The notes: generated by a model from the sequence alone, not told the origin. DNA of 64,000 nt from Catonia carolina (GCA_035578175.1 JAQMRL010000002.1:132620171-132684170); one strand, 5' to 3'; shown: positions 45,425 through 56,984, counted from the stretch's first letter. A program made the numbers and translations.

Positions 45425-46338
45425 CATTTTTACTTTCTCTTGCCTATATGAATATAGACCTATAGGTAGAAAGTAGAGTATTGTTTACATGTCTATTTTT
45501 TTGGAAATCGAGTTTTCACCAGATCTACACGTTTCCAGATCCCTTGAACCCAACAAAACATGTTTTAGCGATTGGTCTGTGTGTGTGTGTGTGTGTGTGA
45601 ACGAATATCTCAAGAACGGAAAATATTAAGAACTTGAAACTTGTGTTAGATACCACTAGAGGACCCGACATTATCATCAAAATCGGTCAACCGGAAGTAG
45701 TATTTTATTCATGTAATTTTTCACTTTTTTGTGAGTTTCTCAAAAACAGTTTCTACAATTTTTTAAAAAATCACCTCATTTACTACATTTTTATGTGCTC
45801 TACAAGATAGGGTAGGCGCCATGTCTGCTGAAATTCTTGGTGAGGCTGTTTTCTCGTAAAAAAATTGTAGTTTTAAGATTACGAATAATATACATTTTAG
45901 CGAAAAAATGTATCTAGTAAAAGTTGTAGAAAATTTAAAATTCTACAACTTTTATTTCAAACATTTTTTTGTATAACGCTTAGTTTAGCGGTAATTAGCG
46001 ATTTTCTGTTTCTTGCTCACGAAGTAGTGTGAAAAATCGATTTTATAAATATTTCAGCTTTATACGACAAAAAAGTATAATCAAATTTTTAGGAAATTAA
46101 AAGATCTACAACTTTTATTTAGAGAATTTTTCTTTACAGAGCCTAGTTTAGCGTGAAAGAGTGTTTGTCCGTATTTTTAAGCTAAACTGAGGTTGATTTT
46201 CACTTTTCACTCATGATTAAAATAAGATTATGTTTTTTGAGGTTAGGTTTTTTGTTTATTTCTAATGTTAGGTTATATTGTTAATTATTTGCATTGGCAA
46301 GATAAAGTTGTGTGAGTGTTTCACACCAAATTTTTATG
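45425..46338 (+). repeat. Dispersed repeat A, apparently end-to-end copy with (TG)11
   Basis: Order: a T-rich 5' end; 'TTTTTACTTTCTCTTGCC'; 'GAAATCGAGTTTTCACCAGA'; 'AACATGTTTTAGCGATTGG'; a (TG)11 tract (45578-45599); 'GAATATCTCAAGAACGG'; 'GGTCAACCGGAAGTAG'; 'GATAGGGTAGGCGCCATG'; two degenerate tandem units of about 160 bp (45855-46150); and the 3' end 'GTGTGAGTGTTTCACACCA'. The 3' end coincides with that of the 13883-14975 copy, so the unit is about 0.9 kb. There is no transposase, no poly(A) tail and no evident terminal inverted repeats, so the class is unknown. Confidence 0.75.
45578..45599 (+). repeat. (TG)11 microsatellite in repeat A
   Basis: Perfect TG tract of 22 bp at a fixed position inside repeat A. 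Confidence 0.95.
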
Positions 46339-47834
46339 TTTTGTATTATATGTTATTTTTTTGTGAACGTTAACACGCAGGTGCCACGTAGAATCAATTC
46401 TATTGATGTTTTTCGATTATCAAGTTCATTCCGAAACGCTTTCAGAAATCCAGTGCTTAAGCTTTACCAGGGAATACCAAATCTAAAGACTTATCAACTG
46501 CCTAGAAGGTTTCGATGTTACCTATTCGTTTGTTCAGAGATGAGTCTCTGCCAGTTATTGTGATAAACTTTAGGGTTACGTTGGGAATATATTTTCCCTG
46601 GCGCAATAAATAGTCTACGTAAACAGGTATTTTTCATGAAATTTTATATACTGGATCTTGTGATGACATACAATATCCGGCAGAAAAGGAACTGAAGAAG
46701 AAAAAGTATAGATACGAGTATATTAGTTTAAAAACACCTGCAACGGTTTAGTTAAAAAGTACAGCTTTTGAAACCGAGACAGTTGTAAAGTTTTATCAGA
46801 ATATCTCTATCCGAACAAAAAGACAACGAAAGGAGATAAGATTTTTGTTCTTATAAACTTTTTCAATGACGATAATTAATCTCGATGTTAAGCATTACTG
46901 TCTTGAATGCTCTATGCATACGGTTACTTAAAGAAAATTATAAATAAAGATAAAATACCAGCAAACACTTAACAGTTATGTTGGTCTTACGATGTAGTGT
47001 TACTAAGTATTTAAGTAAATTGCTTAGTTAAGTATTAAATTAGTTTCTGGTGGGATCTTGGAGACAATTTTAATAATGTACTTTACCATGAGTAGACTAA
47101 ATGAAAATTGAACATTATATTGCACACTATAATATCGATTGAACCAAGCTTATAAGTAGAATACAAGGAAAGCAGGGAAAGCAGCCGGGCGTAGCTAGAG
47201 TACACAGTACCTAGCAACTGTCGGACTGATCTCTCGCACACAGTCCTCCTACGAAGCTTTGGGCCGCTTTGTAATGCAGGCAGGTAAAGTATACAAAATG
47301 ACTCAATAACGCCACCCCAGCCACCCTCATCAATCTCGATACAACCTCCGCACGCAGGCACCGGATGGGGCCATTCAGAAAACCTACCTATCTAATAAAC
47401 GGTTATCATTCACCACTTAACTTCCTACACGAAAAATTCGTTCTTTCAGAAATAATCAATAATACAGACATGAAATCCTAATATTCTTCATTTTCCTTTC
47501 ATAATATACTCCACAACAGACCAATTGAAAAAGGACTACAATAAATTTTAAACAAGGCTGTAAACATGAGATTATGACCCTTGACATTTTTAAGAAATTA
47601 CCATCGCTTAAAATAAAAGCACTTATTGAAAACAAAATTTTTATTTAAAATTAATGAGGAGAAAACAAAGTTATTTTCATGTATCTTAACGCAAACGATC
47701 GTAAGCCTAATATCTAACATATTAATTTCTACTTTACTTGTCGTTACTGAAATGTTCTAAACAATTTTACTATTATATTATATTATATTAATATACTAAA
47801 TCTTAGAAAATACAACACATTATTGTACTCTCAA
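46339..47834. other. Intergenic; less AT-rich block at about 47150-47380
   Basis: The block 47150-47380 is clearly less AT-rich (for example 'GGCCGCTTTGTAATGCAGG') but holds no recognisable protein or repeat. The 92-codon minus frame at 47083-47361 has no family features. The rest is AT-rich. Confidence 0.4.
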
Positions 47835-48330
47835 AAGCATTACACGAAGCAGAAACCACAAAAATTCACGGATAAACAGAAACAAGTACGAAAAATCTTT
47901 AGGAAGATATTGTTAGACCCATCAACAAAGGTAGAATATGAAGACTATTATCATAAATCTTCAAACACCCAACAACGATCAGAAATATGTTCCGAAAAAA
48001 GGAGAACCAAATTTCACGGATTCATACACAGAATGGACAAGAAAAGAATTATAAAACAAATCTTCCACATCACAAACACCAACGAAAATCAGTCAAAATA
48101 TATAACAGCTGAAGCAGACTAAGACCTCAGACAGCTGAGGTCTTGAACACAGAAAGCGACTTGAACAATCCAGGAAAATTCCGATACAACATCAAAAACC
48201 AAAAATTTGAACAAATTATAACAAACAGGATAGAGATCTAATAGGGAGAGGAACGAATAAGGAAACACAGTGCATGAAGAAGGTTTGGGAAACACGACGG
48301 ATGGCCAGGACGAACAGAAAAAATTTTAAG
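47835..48330 (+). pseudogene. LINE ORF C-terminal region, same clade as 29826-30640
   Basis: The open part (47823-48122) reads 'KQVRKIFRKILLDP', 'RRTKFHGFIHRMDKKRIIKQ' and 'IFHITNTNENQSKYITAEAD'. After a frameshift come 'QDLRQL' and then 'RERIRKHSA.RRFGKHDGWP' or, in another frame, 'EERNKETQCMKKVWETRRMA'. Relatives read 'RKILRKILGP', 'RRxKFYGHIYRMDxxRLTKxIF', 'EVxEDLRQLG', 'WSEERKxxHSERMKxxWExRK'. Upstream RT and catalytic parts are missing. The readable colinearity over some 450 bp makes the assignment firm. Confidence 0.75.
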
Positions 48331-49425
48331 AGAAATCAAGCTCTTACAATCTCTTAAATTGGGGATAAAGCGAGTAATAAAAGTAATAATATTGTTAAGA
48401 TCTTCTCAAAACATTCATCTTACCTTGTGAGAGCTCTTGTATACGAAAGTCCCAGCTGCCATTTTGTCAAATTGACACGCTAACAATAAAATGGTGGATT
48501 CACATAGCTACAAGATATTTTAAATTATTATCACGCCGTGTATGGAAACTCTAGATTTGTAATTGCTTTCTCTAATGTAATACTCAAGTCGAATTGCAAT
48601 CAATTACCTTACTCAACTTTTCACTGTCAAAAAGGAAAAAGCATTTATTCTTACGTCATCAAATTCTTCAAGGGTATAAGTATACATTTTCAAGATCAAC
48701 AGCTGAAATTGGAGTGAAATTGGAAAGAACAATATTAAAAATTACTGTTATTTCTGAAGTAATAAGACTCCATTCCCATATGATATTGTGCAATACCTAA
48801 TTGCAATGATGTACGAGACAAATCAAATACGGAAAGTCGAGAAAATGAATTTCTACAAACGACATAATTATTTTATATTGTAATTTCTTATGTTAATTAC
48901 CTTCTGTACATCAAAAATAATATAAATATATAATTAATAACTGACAAAATCTAAAATCTAAAGTTCTAGCTTTGCAATACTAATCTTAAATCTAAATTTT
49001 AAACAGCTATGGGTAATTAATACAATCGTAACCTCAAAATTACCCATAGATATATTCGTATTTTAAGGAATTTAAATTTAAAAAACAATAATTATATAAG
49101 GGTTTCAGAGTAACACACTATTAGTTAATTGAAATAGAAAATAGCAAAACAAATAAAAGAGAACTTACATTCAGAACTTTCTGCTACTGTTATCTCCGCA
49201 TCCATGATTTTTTATGGTACGGTGACGAGTCAACGGCAATCTGAAACAGAAATGCAGAAAAAATTAGTAATTCATGTTTCTATAAACATTAAAAATATGC
49301 GTCTTTTCCATTGTTAATTACCGTTAAATATTTCTGGGACATAAGGTGAATGTTTTAATTACATTTACAGCAATATGCTATATGATCAGAGTTACAATTG
49401 AATTATTAATGCGTGATGGACACCA
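48331..49425. other. AT-rich intergenic stretch, nothing recognised
   Basis: No supported signal. Confidence 0.5.
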
Positions 49426-49743
49426 AGGTATACCTTGGACAACTCGAATTGTCACAAGCCGCTTCGATGTTTATTTACTCCACTCTTCGCCCCTCGCCAT
49501 GCAACGGCGGTACAGTCACAAAAGTATACAATCGCTGCTGTAACGTGCGACTCACGCACGGTCACTACGCTTTGTTTTCACTATTGTTCTTAATAATAAT
49601 CTGTCAGACATAATGATGTGATACTCTGTTTTCGTACATGATTCTCTGCTTATTATAATATATTCAGACCAATTTGTTTAAATAGTTTCGTGCGTCTGTA
49701 GAATATAGCTTAGTGAGTTTTTGCAGTTTAGTTCTTGTAATTT

Positions 49744-50283
49744 TTTTTTTTTTTTTTTAACTTTAATAACTTTATTTGCAACTATATACTACGATACAAC
49801 GAGCAAATTAGATGACAGTAAACAAAGGATGACAAGGAAAAAAAATAAAAAATAAATAAATAAATGAAAAAGAACAGTGATACCCATTGGTATATGTTCT
49901 ATGAAATAAAGTTCATGATACATGAATGATAAATAACAACATAAGAAAAAAAGAAGAAAGAAAAATAAAATAAATCACTTTATAGAAGATCTCTGGCCCA
50001 TTGACGTTTCAACCTGCGCTGCGAATTTCCTGGTAGTGATGCATCCGATAGTTTGGTGATTAATTCGTTGGGGTGATCATGCAATTTTCTGTGAAAAACA
50101 CTGTAGCTGGACTTAACTACTTCACTTATGAACGGAATATTAAGGTCGTCATGTAGAATTTTGTTGTTGACATAAAAAGGTGCGCAGGTGATTAAACGTA
50201 GGCATTTTGACTGAAAGGCTTGTAATTTTTGTAGATTGCTCGGTTTAGCTGTGCCATAAATTTGTAGTCCATAGGTCCATAGG
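49744..50283 (-). mobile_element. 5'-truncated jockey-like LINE with 11-bp target duplications and poly(A)
   Basis: On the minus strand: the end of an RT ORF, a 3' UTR of about 220 bp, the polyadenylation-like AATAAAG, and a poly(A) run that ends at 49744. The target TCTTGTAATTT is present on both sides (49733-49743 and 50284-50294), and the homologous duplicate at about 51290 shows the uninterrupted empty site. This is a textbook target-primed insertion. Confidence 0.9.
49980..50283 (-). pseudogene. Jockey-like RT C-terminus inside the truncated LINE
   Basis: The frame 'LWTYGLQIYGTAKPSNLQKL' continues as 'QAFQSKCLRLITCAPFYVNN', 'LHDDLNIPFISEVVKSSYSV' and ends '...NSQRRLKRQWARDLL' at a stop at 49980. 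It matches the jockey thumb blocks WTYGIQLWGTA, LQxFQxKxLRxIxxAPxY, DLNIPxIxE and the terminal RRLKRxxPxDL. The open frame extends into flanking DNA up to 50330, but the first 16 or so residues are not LINE. No stops occur within the LINE part, so the copy is relatively young though dead by truncation. Confidence 0.85.
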
Positions 50284-50500
50284 TCTTGTAATTTATAATT
50301 TAAATTTTTACTGGGACAAATTATATACATATTTTAAAATGAAAACATTATTTGTACGTTTGTCCATTGTAATAAGGTTATATTTGCGTACGTTAACAAT
50401 TGTAGGCCTTGTTGAAAGAATAGGTTATGGATATACTTTATGCGGAACTGTGTGTACACGTAGAGCAAGCGCTGTGCCAGTTCGAAATGTCCACAGTATA

Positions 50501-50982
50501 CATCATTAACTTTACAGCTGATTATAATTAGAAAGTTAGGATTACGAGTAAAAATAAATAGTATTTTATAAAATACCTAAATATTGGGTAGATAAGTTTA
50601 CATATGTTCAACTAATCCGTTACTATGTTGTTTTATGAATAATTATATGATCTGTCATATTTATTATGTACAAGTATATTGAAACTAGCGATTGGGTAAG
50701 TCGTACAAAACTAACACTTTAGCCCAGATACAAAATGTGTACTTGAAACAGGTACTACCGAAACTAACCGAAACAATCTCTCTCTTCTACAAATTACCTA
50801 TTACATAGCACTCAGCGTTGGAAAGTTATTAAAATATAATTGAACACGGCAAAACTCTTCATATTTGTACTATATTATTATTGTTATTGTAAATAAGTAT
50901 AGCTTACAACATGCAGGTAAAGGTTACAAAATACATATGATCGAGTATAAGGGTGGACCGAAGACCACAGTAGGAATTGCTG
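50501..50982. other. Spacer between the two duplication copies
   Basis: AT-rich, nothing recognised. Confidence 0.5.
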
Positions 50983-51480
50983 AGGCAGTATACCTTGAAC
51001 AATTCGAATTGGCACAAGCAGCTTCGGTGTTTATCTACTCCACTCTTCACCCCTCGCCATGCAACGACGGTACAGTCACAAAAGTATACAATCGCTACTG
51101 TAATGTGCGACTCATGCACGGTCACTACGCTTTGTTTTCACTGTTGTTCTTAATAATCTGTCAGACATAATGATGTGTTTAATTTGTTTTCATATATGAT
51201 TTTCTGTTCAGTATATATTCAGACCAATTTGTTTAGTTAGTTGCGTACGTCTGTAGAGTATAATTTAGTGAGTTTTTGCAGTTTAATTTTTGTAATTTAT
51301 AAATTAAATTTTTACTGGGACAAATTAAATACATATTTTAAAATTGAATAATTATTTGTATGTTTGTACATTGTATGTTTGTAGGCCTTGTTGAAAGAAG
51401 AGGTTATGGACATACTTTATGCGGAACTGTGTGTACACGTAGAGCAAGAGTTGTGCCAGTTGGAATTGTCCACAGTATAG
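50983..51480 (+). repeat. Local duplication, copy 2 (empty site)
   Basis: Uninterrupted partner of 49426-50500, roughly 1.56 kb downstream in direct orientation. It reads 'GCAGTTTAATTTTTGTAATT' where copy 1 has the LINE. The open frame 50865-51170 is a reading of this repeat and largely parallels the one in copy 1. Confidence 0.85.
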
Positions 51481-52546
51481 CAGTTTTGTGTACCAATACT
51501 TAAAGTATCACGTACTTCGTATCAGTAAGTATCAGGTTCTTCGTATTATTACCGTTTAATATACGTACCAAGTTGTAATAGAAACAGAATGTCCTATCTT
51601 GTTCCAACCAACGATTGATTGAAACTATGTACTAAAATCACAATAACGTTTACTAAAACAATTCAGTAATACGTAAATCCATTCAAACAACACCAATTTT
51701 GTATCAGCGAATTATTACAGTCATTTCTCACTCACTATTTTGACCGCCCCAACTCCAGTTTCGATCGGCCCACTTGTATTTCTTGCCTTAACCAACTGCT
51801 TGCATTAAATTTCTGAAATACACTTTTACAGAATTTTCAGGTTATATTCAAATGTTTCAAACTTACGATTATACATTATTCATTTTATCGCAGTGGTAAT
51901 TTTATGAAGTAATACTTTTTCTTATTACATTAAGAACCGAAACAATATTGTGACATTAAACGTATATTTGTTTTTATGTGTTTTTTAGTAAAAAGTAAAC
52001 TACACAGACAACTTTATGTAAAATATATGAACTACACAACGCAAAACACGGCCATAATGATATGCAAAGAACACAGAATTACGAATACGGATACTATTTT
52101 ATGAGTTGCAGAAAAATATCATCAAAGCCTATCACTTGACGTTCCGAAAAAAATAGCTTGTATAATGGAATTCAAATTATATGTACGAACCAAAGCGAAG
52201 ACGGCACGATAAAATTACTTTTAAAAATTCATTAGCATTTAAAATATATTTTCTTCCTACGAGTCTTTTAATTATATATATTATTTCATCAACTAACCAT
52301 GGTAGGAGTAGGAAGTTTTAAATTTTGATGTGAAAAAATATTTAAAGAATTTTAATTTACCGAAGATGTGTACAAGATACACAAAAGCGATATAAACATT
52401 GGTAAGTGTTTTCTGTTACCGTATTTTGGTGGTTAGCAATATATATTTAGTTTTATTCAAATTCGTATCAACAGCTGGATAATTTGCAACTACAACAGGT
52501 TATGAACTGGAACTGTGGGTTTTAACGTGTAAGAATTTTTAGCTTA
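51481..52546. other. AT-rich intergenic stretch, nothing recognised
   Basis: No supported signal. Confidence 0.5.
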
Positions 52547-52675
52547 GGCAACCTCCGTGGGCCAGTTATTAGCGGTGTAAAGTAGAGGTGCCGGGTTCAA
52601 TTATCGGCTAGGATCTGTACAATTATAACACGTTCAAACCCACCGTTCCTTAATTCTAAATAATCGGTAATGAAT
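52547..52675 (+). repeat. tRNA-derived SINE, family B, degraded
   Basis: Head 'CCTCCGTGGGCCAGTTATTA', box B-like GGGTTCAATTATC, 'GGCTAGGATCTG', then 'CAAACCCACCGTTCC' and 'AATAATCGGTAATGAATG', as in the 22612 copy. Confidence 0.65.
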
Positions 52676-52997
52676 GTTTTGCTTGGGTCCCAGCTCCGTG
52701 TAGTTGGAAGGAATGCAGTGCGGTGTTATAGTAGTAAGAGAATGAATGAGTGTTAGTAGTGTTTCACTGCTGCTACATTTGTAGTGGTAACGTGTACAAA
52801 CTAGACTAAAAAAATATTCTTATCATCCGCCGCATTAATTTAACAAATACTTACCGGGTTCTTAACTTCATTCATAACATTTAACTTAACAGTTTATATT
52901 AAAATATGTAAATAAATAAATGTAATAAATACAAACAAATATGTTAAATACGGAACGTTTGAAAACGAATGTTTTGTATCAGAGTAATACAACAATC

Positions 52998-53115
52998 GTT
53001 CTCCCAGCATGCGTCACTCATTCAATATACCTCACCCGTACCCTTCACCCCGCAACTACACGGAGCTTGGAACCGTACAATAGTCGTTAATGCGACTTTA
53101 AATATAAGAAAAAGT
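52998..53115 (+). repeat. SINE 3' body and tail without head
   Basis: 'GCATGCGTCACTCATTCAAT' to 'AACTACACGGAGCTTGGAAC' and the tail 'GTCGTTAATGCGACTTTAAA' match the shared SINE tail type of families A and B. An inverted, diverged copy of the body part lies at about 52688-52760 ('CAGCTCCGTGTAGTTGGAAG'). Confidence 0.5.
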
Positions 53116-53117
53116 AA

Positions 53118-53208
53118 TGATTCCAGATCTCAGCTGCATATTGAATCCGGGACAATCCGCTACGCAGACCAGCGCGCAAACCACTACACTATTAAGACGA
53201 CTTTTGAT
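53118..53208 (-). repeat. SINE tRNA-like head, minus strand
   Basis: On the minus strand: 'GTCTTAATAGTGTAGTGG', 'TTTGCGCGCTGGTCTGCG' and a box B-like 'CCCGGATTCAATATG', then 'GATCTGGAA' as in the family B/C body start. It stops against the opposite-strand tail of the previous entry. Confidence 0.6.
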
Positions 53209-53439
53209 TTTTATTTTAAATAAATTAGAGATAGCCTTCTAGATCGTAGTATACTTACCTTCTACCCATATAACCGTGATTTACCCCTCACTGTCAAACC
53301 ACTCATTACAAAATCTTCTCATTAATAAGACCTACGAACTTTACATATGGAATATAGTAAATCATATGTACTCGCTAATAAAGAATTATGGAAAGTTTAC
53401 TTCTTACGGAAGAAGACATAAAAATTGTTCTCTTCCTTC

Positions 53440-53660
53440 AAGAATTAGATCTCGACCTGTTCTGGTACCCATCTTCTGAGAGATCTACAAATATTTCGCG
53501 TGATATATGGCATATACTGAACTGCCTTCACAGGAAACCTGTCGGAACTCATCCTGCCCTGATGTTTACACTATTGTTTCCTAAAATCTCTAATCCTGTC
53601 GCTCATATCCGGAACTCTCAGTTTATCCCTTATTCTAACATTAGGAATCTTGTTTAGCAG
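53440..53660 (-). pseudogene. LINE ORF C-terminal fragment
   Basis: The minus strand reads 'RIRDKLRVPDMSDRIRDFRK', 'CKHQGRMSSDRFPVKAVQYM', then 'RNICRSLRRWVPEQV'. Relatives have 'DIRxxLxxxxMxDRIRxYRxxWxxHVxRMxxDRIPKKxLxYxPxGxRxxGRPxxRW'. A stop replaces the Trp before 'CKHQ'. The forward open frame across this interval (53388-53657) is the antisense of this fragment and not a gene. Confidence 0.6.
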
Positions 53661-54117
53661 TGTACATCTATTCCTCCTTCTTGGGCCACCTCAGTTGAGG
53701 TTAGAGATTACTATGACAAACTTACCTCTATCGTGGTTGAAATTAGTGGTTAGTTAAGTCGTGGTTGAAGTTATCTAACCTGATGAATTTAGGTATTTCT
53801 ATCTGAGCGGGTCCTTTTCTTGATATTTTTAATCATGTTTTTTCTAGTAACTATTCCCACATTTTCTTTCAACGTTGCCTTCCAATATCAATTTAATTAT
53901 GCAAATTCTCGGTGGCACATAATGCGACAAAGATATACAGTCTCCCTAATTTTCTCTATGACAACAGATGCGGGGATGAGAGTAGATCTGTAACCACTTC
54001 TTTATTTTTGTGAACTTATTTTATTTTATTTTGCAACTGTACAAATAAAACCAGCAAAAATGTTTGTAGTGTGTATTAATTTAAACAAAAACAACAACAA
54101 AAAACCGCGTTAATTAC
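53661..54117. other. Intergenic, nothing recognised
   Basis: No supported signal. Confidence 0.5.
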
Positions 54118-54381
54118 TTTGATTTCGGAGACGAAGGTTCCTGGTTCAAATCCTAGTAAAGGTAGTTACTTTTATACGGATTTGAATACTAGATAATGGT
54201 TGCCGGTGTACTTTGATGGTTGGGGTTCAATTAACCATACTCTCTCAGTAATGGTCGACCTGGGTCTGTACAAGACTACACCTCATTTACACGTCATACA
54301 CATCATTCTCATCTCCTTGGGTCATGGTGTTGCTTATTGTTCTGAATTGAACAGATTGCAACGTACACATATCAGGAATTA
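54118..54381 (+). repeat. tRNA-derived SINE, family D, 5'-truncated
   Basis: Starts inside the head ('TTTCGGAGACGAAGG'), keeps box B GGTTCAAATCC, 'ACTTTGATGGTTGGGGTTCA', 'TCTGTACAAGACTACACCTC' and 'TTGAACAGATTGCAACG', and ends in a poly(A) run. The open frame 54200-54382 reads this SINE. Confidence 0.8.
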
Positions 54382-55527
54382 AAAAAAAAAATTACTTTGA
54401 GGAGGACACCACTTCGTTGAGGTGATCCAGTGATAGCGCTCCAGGCGATCAAGCCTATTTTATGCCTATAACAGCTGACCACTGAAGGTTACTTACTGTT
54501 CGGCCGTGGAGAAGATATAAAAGATTTTTATTCATGATTTTTTTACTTACATTAAGTATTTAGACTAACATTCATTATTCCAGTAATTGACTGGACACGT
54601 AGGATAAAATATTAGCACATAAATATTGCAGCGTTTCCCAGTCCCTTGAATTACGTTATAACCTAATTTTACGGTATTTCATAACAAATCTTACAAAATA
54701 TGTAAAATTCATACATAAAATTATATTTTTGAATACAAAGCAGAACAAGCGTGGGTTGCTTTTATATACGAGTACTACTAGATATGTTTAGCAATAAACA
54801 TTAACTTAGAAATGTCTTCAGTCTTGAGATCTAAAACTTTAATGTAATCTGTAAATCCAAAATAATAGGTCGCGTACTTTGATTTAATGACAGAAATCGA
54901 GAATCCAGTTAATACTTGTGATAAAGTCTGTAAAGTGTTCTTATCTGTACAAATTCATACACCGGAAGCCATACAGTAGTTTCCACGCCAACGCCATCAC
55001 CGCCGTCATACTTCTGATGGAGGCCTTTGTTGAACCTAAAAGCAACCAGCGGGGCCTACATTTAAATAGCATTAATCTACATGGCGTTCAAGTTTAATTA
55101 CGTACAATAGGAGCAACTGCATCAGTGCTTCGAACCGGATTAGTTAGTTATCATGAATTTTGTACACATTGTTTTCAATTTTACACTACTCTGTGATACA
55201 ATACAAGGGAATTTTCATTTTAATTTACAAAACACAATGTTCCCTTTTTCATTTCTATTGCAAATGCAACTTATTCCTTTACCTTCATAAATTCCTAAGA
55301 GATACTTCAAATAAATATCTTAACTTAAAAACTTCTTATGAATTCTTAAAAGCTAATCCTTAGTTAAGAGAAATACTTGCTACATTAATTACTGTAAATA
55401 TGCACAGTTTTTTTGTTTAATACAATTATCACTGGTATTTCTTTTCATTATTTAAAAGAATGTTTTAAATGTTTAGTACACTATTTTTCTTTACAAACTT
55501 GTGCATAAAATGAACGATAGTTTTTTT
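54382..55527. other. Spacer between two inverted SINEs, no supported gene
   Basis: AT-rich apart from a less AT-rich patch at 54960-55140 without recognisable content. Confidence 0.5.
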
Positions 55528-55854
55528 AATCCTCAATGTGTGTACGTTGCAATCTGTTCAATTTAGAACAATAAGCAACTTCATGACCCAATGAGATGAG
55601 GATGATGTGTATGACGTGTAAATGAGGTGTAGTCTTGTACAAACTCAGGCTGACCATTCCTGAGAGGTGCGGTTAATTGAACCCCAACCATCAAAGTACA
55701 CCGGTCTAGTATTCAAATACACTGTCTAGTATTCAAATCCGTATAAAAGTAACTACCTTTACTAGGATTTGAACTAGGAACCTTCGTCTCCGAAAATGAG
55801 CTGTTAAACAGCTGACTCACGGCAACAACGTTACCTCTAGACCAACCCGGTGGG
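55528..55854 (-). repeat. tRNA-derived SINE, family D, near full-length
   Basis: On the minus strand: 'GGGTTGGTCTAGAGGTAACG' (box A region), 'GACTCAGCTGTTTAACAGC'-type arm sequence, box B 'AGTTCAAATCCTAGTAAAGG', 'ACTTTGATGGTTGGGGTTCA' and 'TTGAACAGATTGCAACG'. A short internal duplication 'GTCTAGTATTCAAAT' occurs at about 55704-55740. It lies opposite to the 54118 copy. Confidence 0.85.
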
Positions 55855-56799
55855 ACAATAAGAATTTTGGTGAATTTTTTACTTTCCTTCCAACCCAGTC
55901 TGTCACTGGTATTACCGTTGAATTACAAAGAAACCTATTTATAATTATTAGTACTCACGTTAAAAAGAATTAAACACTCCCGCTACTTTCTGTTCCCAAA
56001 GTAAAAAAAAATAAACTTTGAAGAAGATACGTATAATTACTGCTACAAAACAAAATAAGATTGAAGTATAATATTAAAGACAATGTTAAATGAAAAACAT
56101 AATCTAATATCTTAATCATGAATTATTTTGTTTGAGTGAAATCAGTGAAAATAAACCTCTGTTGGACTTAAATATTTTAACGAGTATAATATGGAACATC
56201 ACTAATTGATAAATAACAAGACCTGTTAAAAAGCATGCTTGAAATAAGAAATGTAGTTTTTTAATTTTCTATAATTTTAATTATATACGGTTTTGGCCTA
56301 AAATGCATACTAAGACCGCAATCTAAAAAAATATCTTTTACCGATATCAATAAGCAAATTATGGAAAACCATTAGTAATTGGCATTAAAGTCTGTAGAAA
56401 AAATGCTTGAAAAAAGGTGTACGTATTTAATTTCCTAAACTTAAATTACAATTTGCTTTTGCCCTAAAACGTATAAGAAGGTCACAATCTTAAACAAAAA
56501 ATTTTTTACTACGAGAGCACAGCTCCTTACGAATTTCACCAGAGATACCGCTTACCCTTTTGTATATCACAAAAATTTACTAAATTAGGCGATTTTAAAG
56601 AAAATATAAAACCGATTTTGATCAAAACGTCGGGTACCTAACATTAGTTTCAAGTTTCAACTTCCTACAATTTTCTGTTTTGAGACATTTTAACATACAT
56701 TCAAACCAATCAGTAGCTACACGAGGTGTGGCTATTAAATAACGAGACTAACGTTGTAAAAAGCTTTATTTTTATTTTACACATAATCAATTATTTTCA

Positions 56800-56978
56800 C
56801 CTTCAATATACACTCCTTCTCCATCCCTACAACGCTCTATGCGAATTTTCCATGGTTGGAAACAGTGCTGGAAGTCATCTTCTGTCAGCTCCTTCAGGAC
56901 ACGTGCCGCTTTCTCGTTTACAGCTTCCACAGACTCAAATCTCGTCTCTTTTAATGCAGATTTCACCTTAGGGAACAG
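56800..56978 (-). pseudogene. mariner transposase C-terminal fragment, inverted copy
   Basis: The minus strand reads 'FYLFPKVKSALKETRFESVE', 'AVNEKAARVLKELTEDDFQH' and 'CFQPWKIRIERCRDGEGVYI', the C-terminal end of a mariner transposase after the third catalytic aspartate. It is uninterrupted, so less decayed than the plus-strand copy of the same region at 57400-57585. The reading changes abruptly at about 56978, the inversion junction. Confidence 0.8.
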
Positions 56979-56984
56979 GTAGAA

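Larger units (their letters stand above)
49426..50500 (+). repeat. Local duplication, copy 1 (carries a LINE insertion)
   Basis: Matches 50983-51480 from 'GGTATACCTTGGACAA' through 'GGTACAGTCACAAAAGTATA', 'GCACGGTCACTACGCTTTG', 'TTGCAGTTTAGTTCTTGTAA', then, after the insertion, 'TTTTTACTGGGACAAATTA' to 'GTAGAGCAAGCGCTGTGCC' and 'TGTCCACAGTATA'. Without the 551-bp insertion plus duplication it is about 524 bp, close to copy 2. The overlapping open frames 49346-49613 read this repeat; a protein role is not supported. Confidence 0.85.

Noticed and set aside
53388..53657. 89-codon forward open frame, looks like a credible small protein
   Set aside because: The opposite strand reads as a LINE C-terminus with several motifs in order, so the forward frame is antisense of that.
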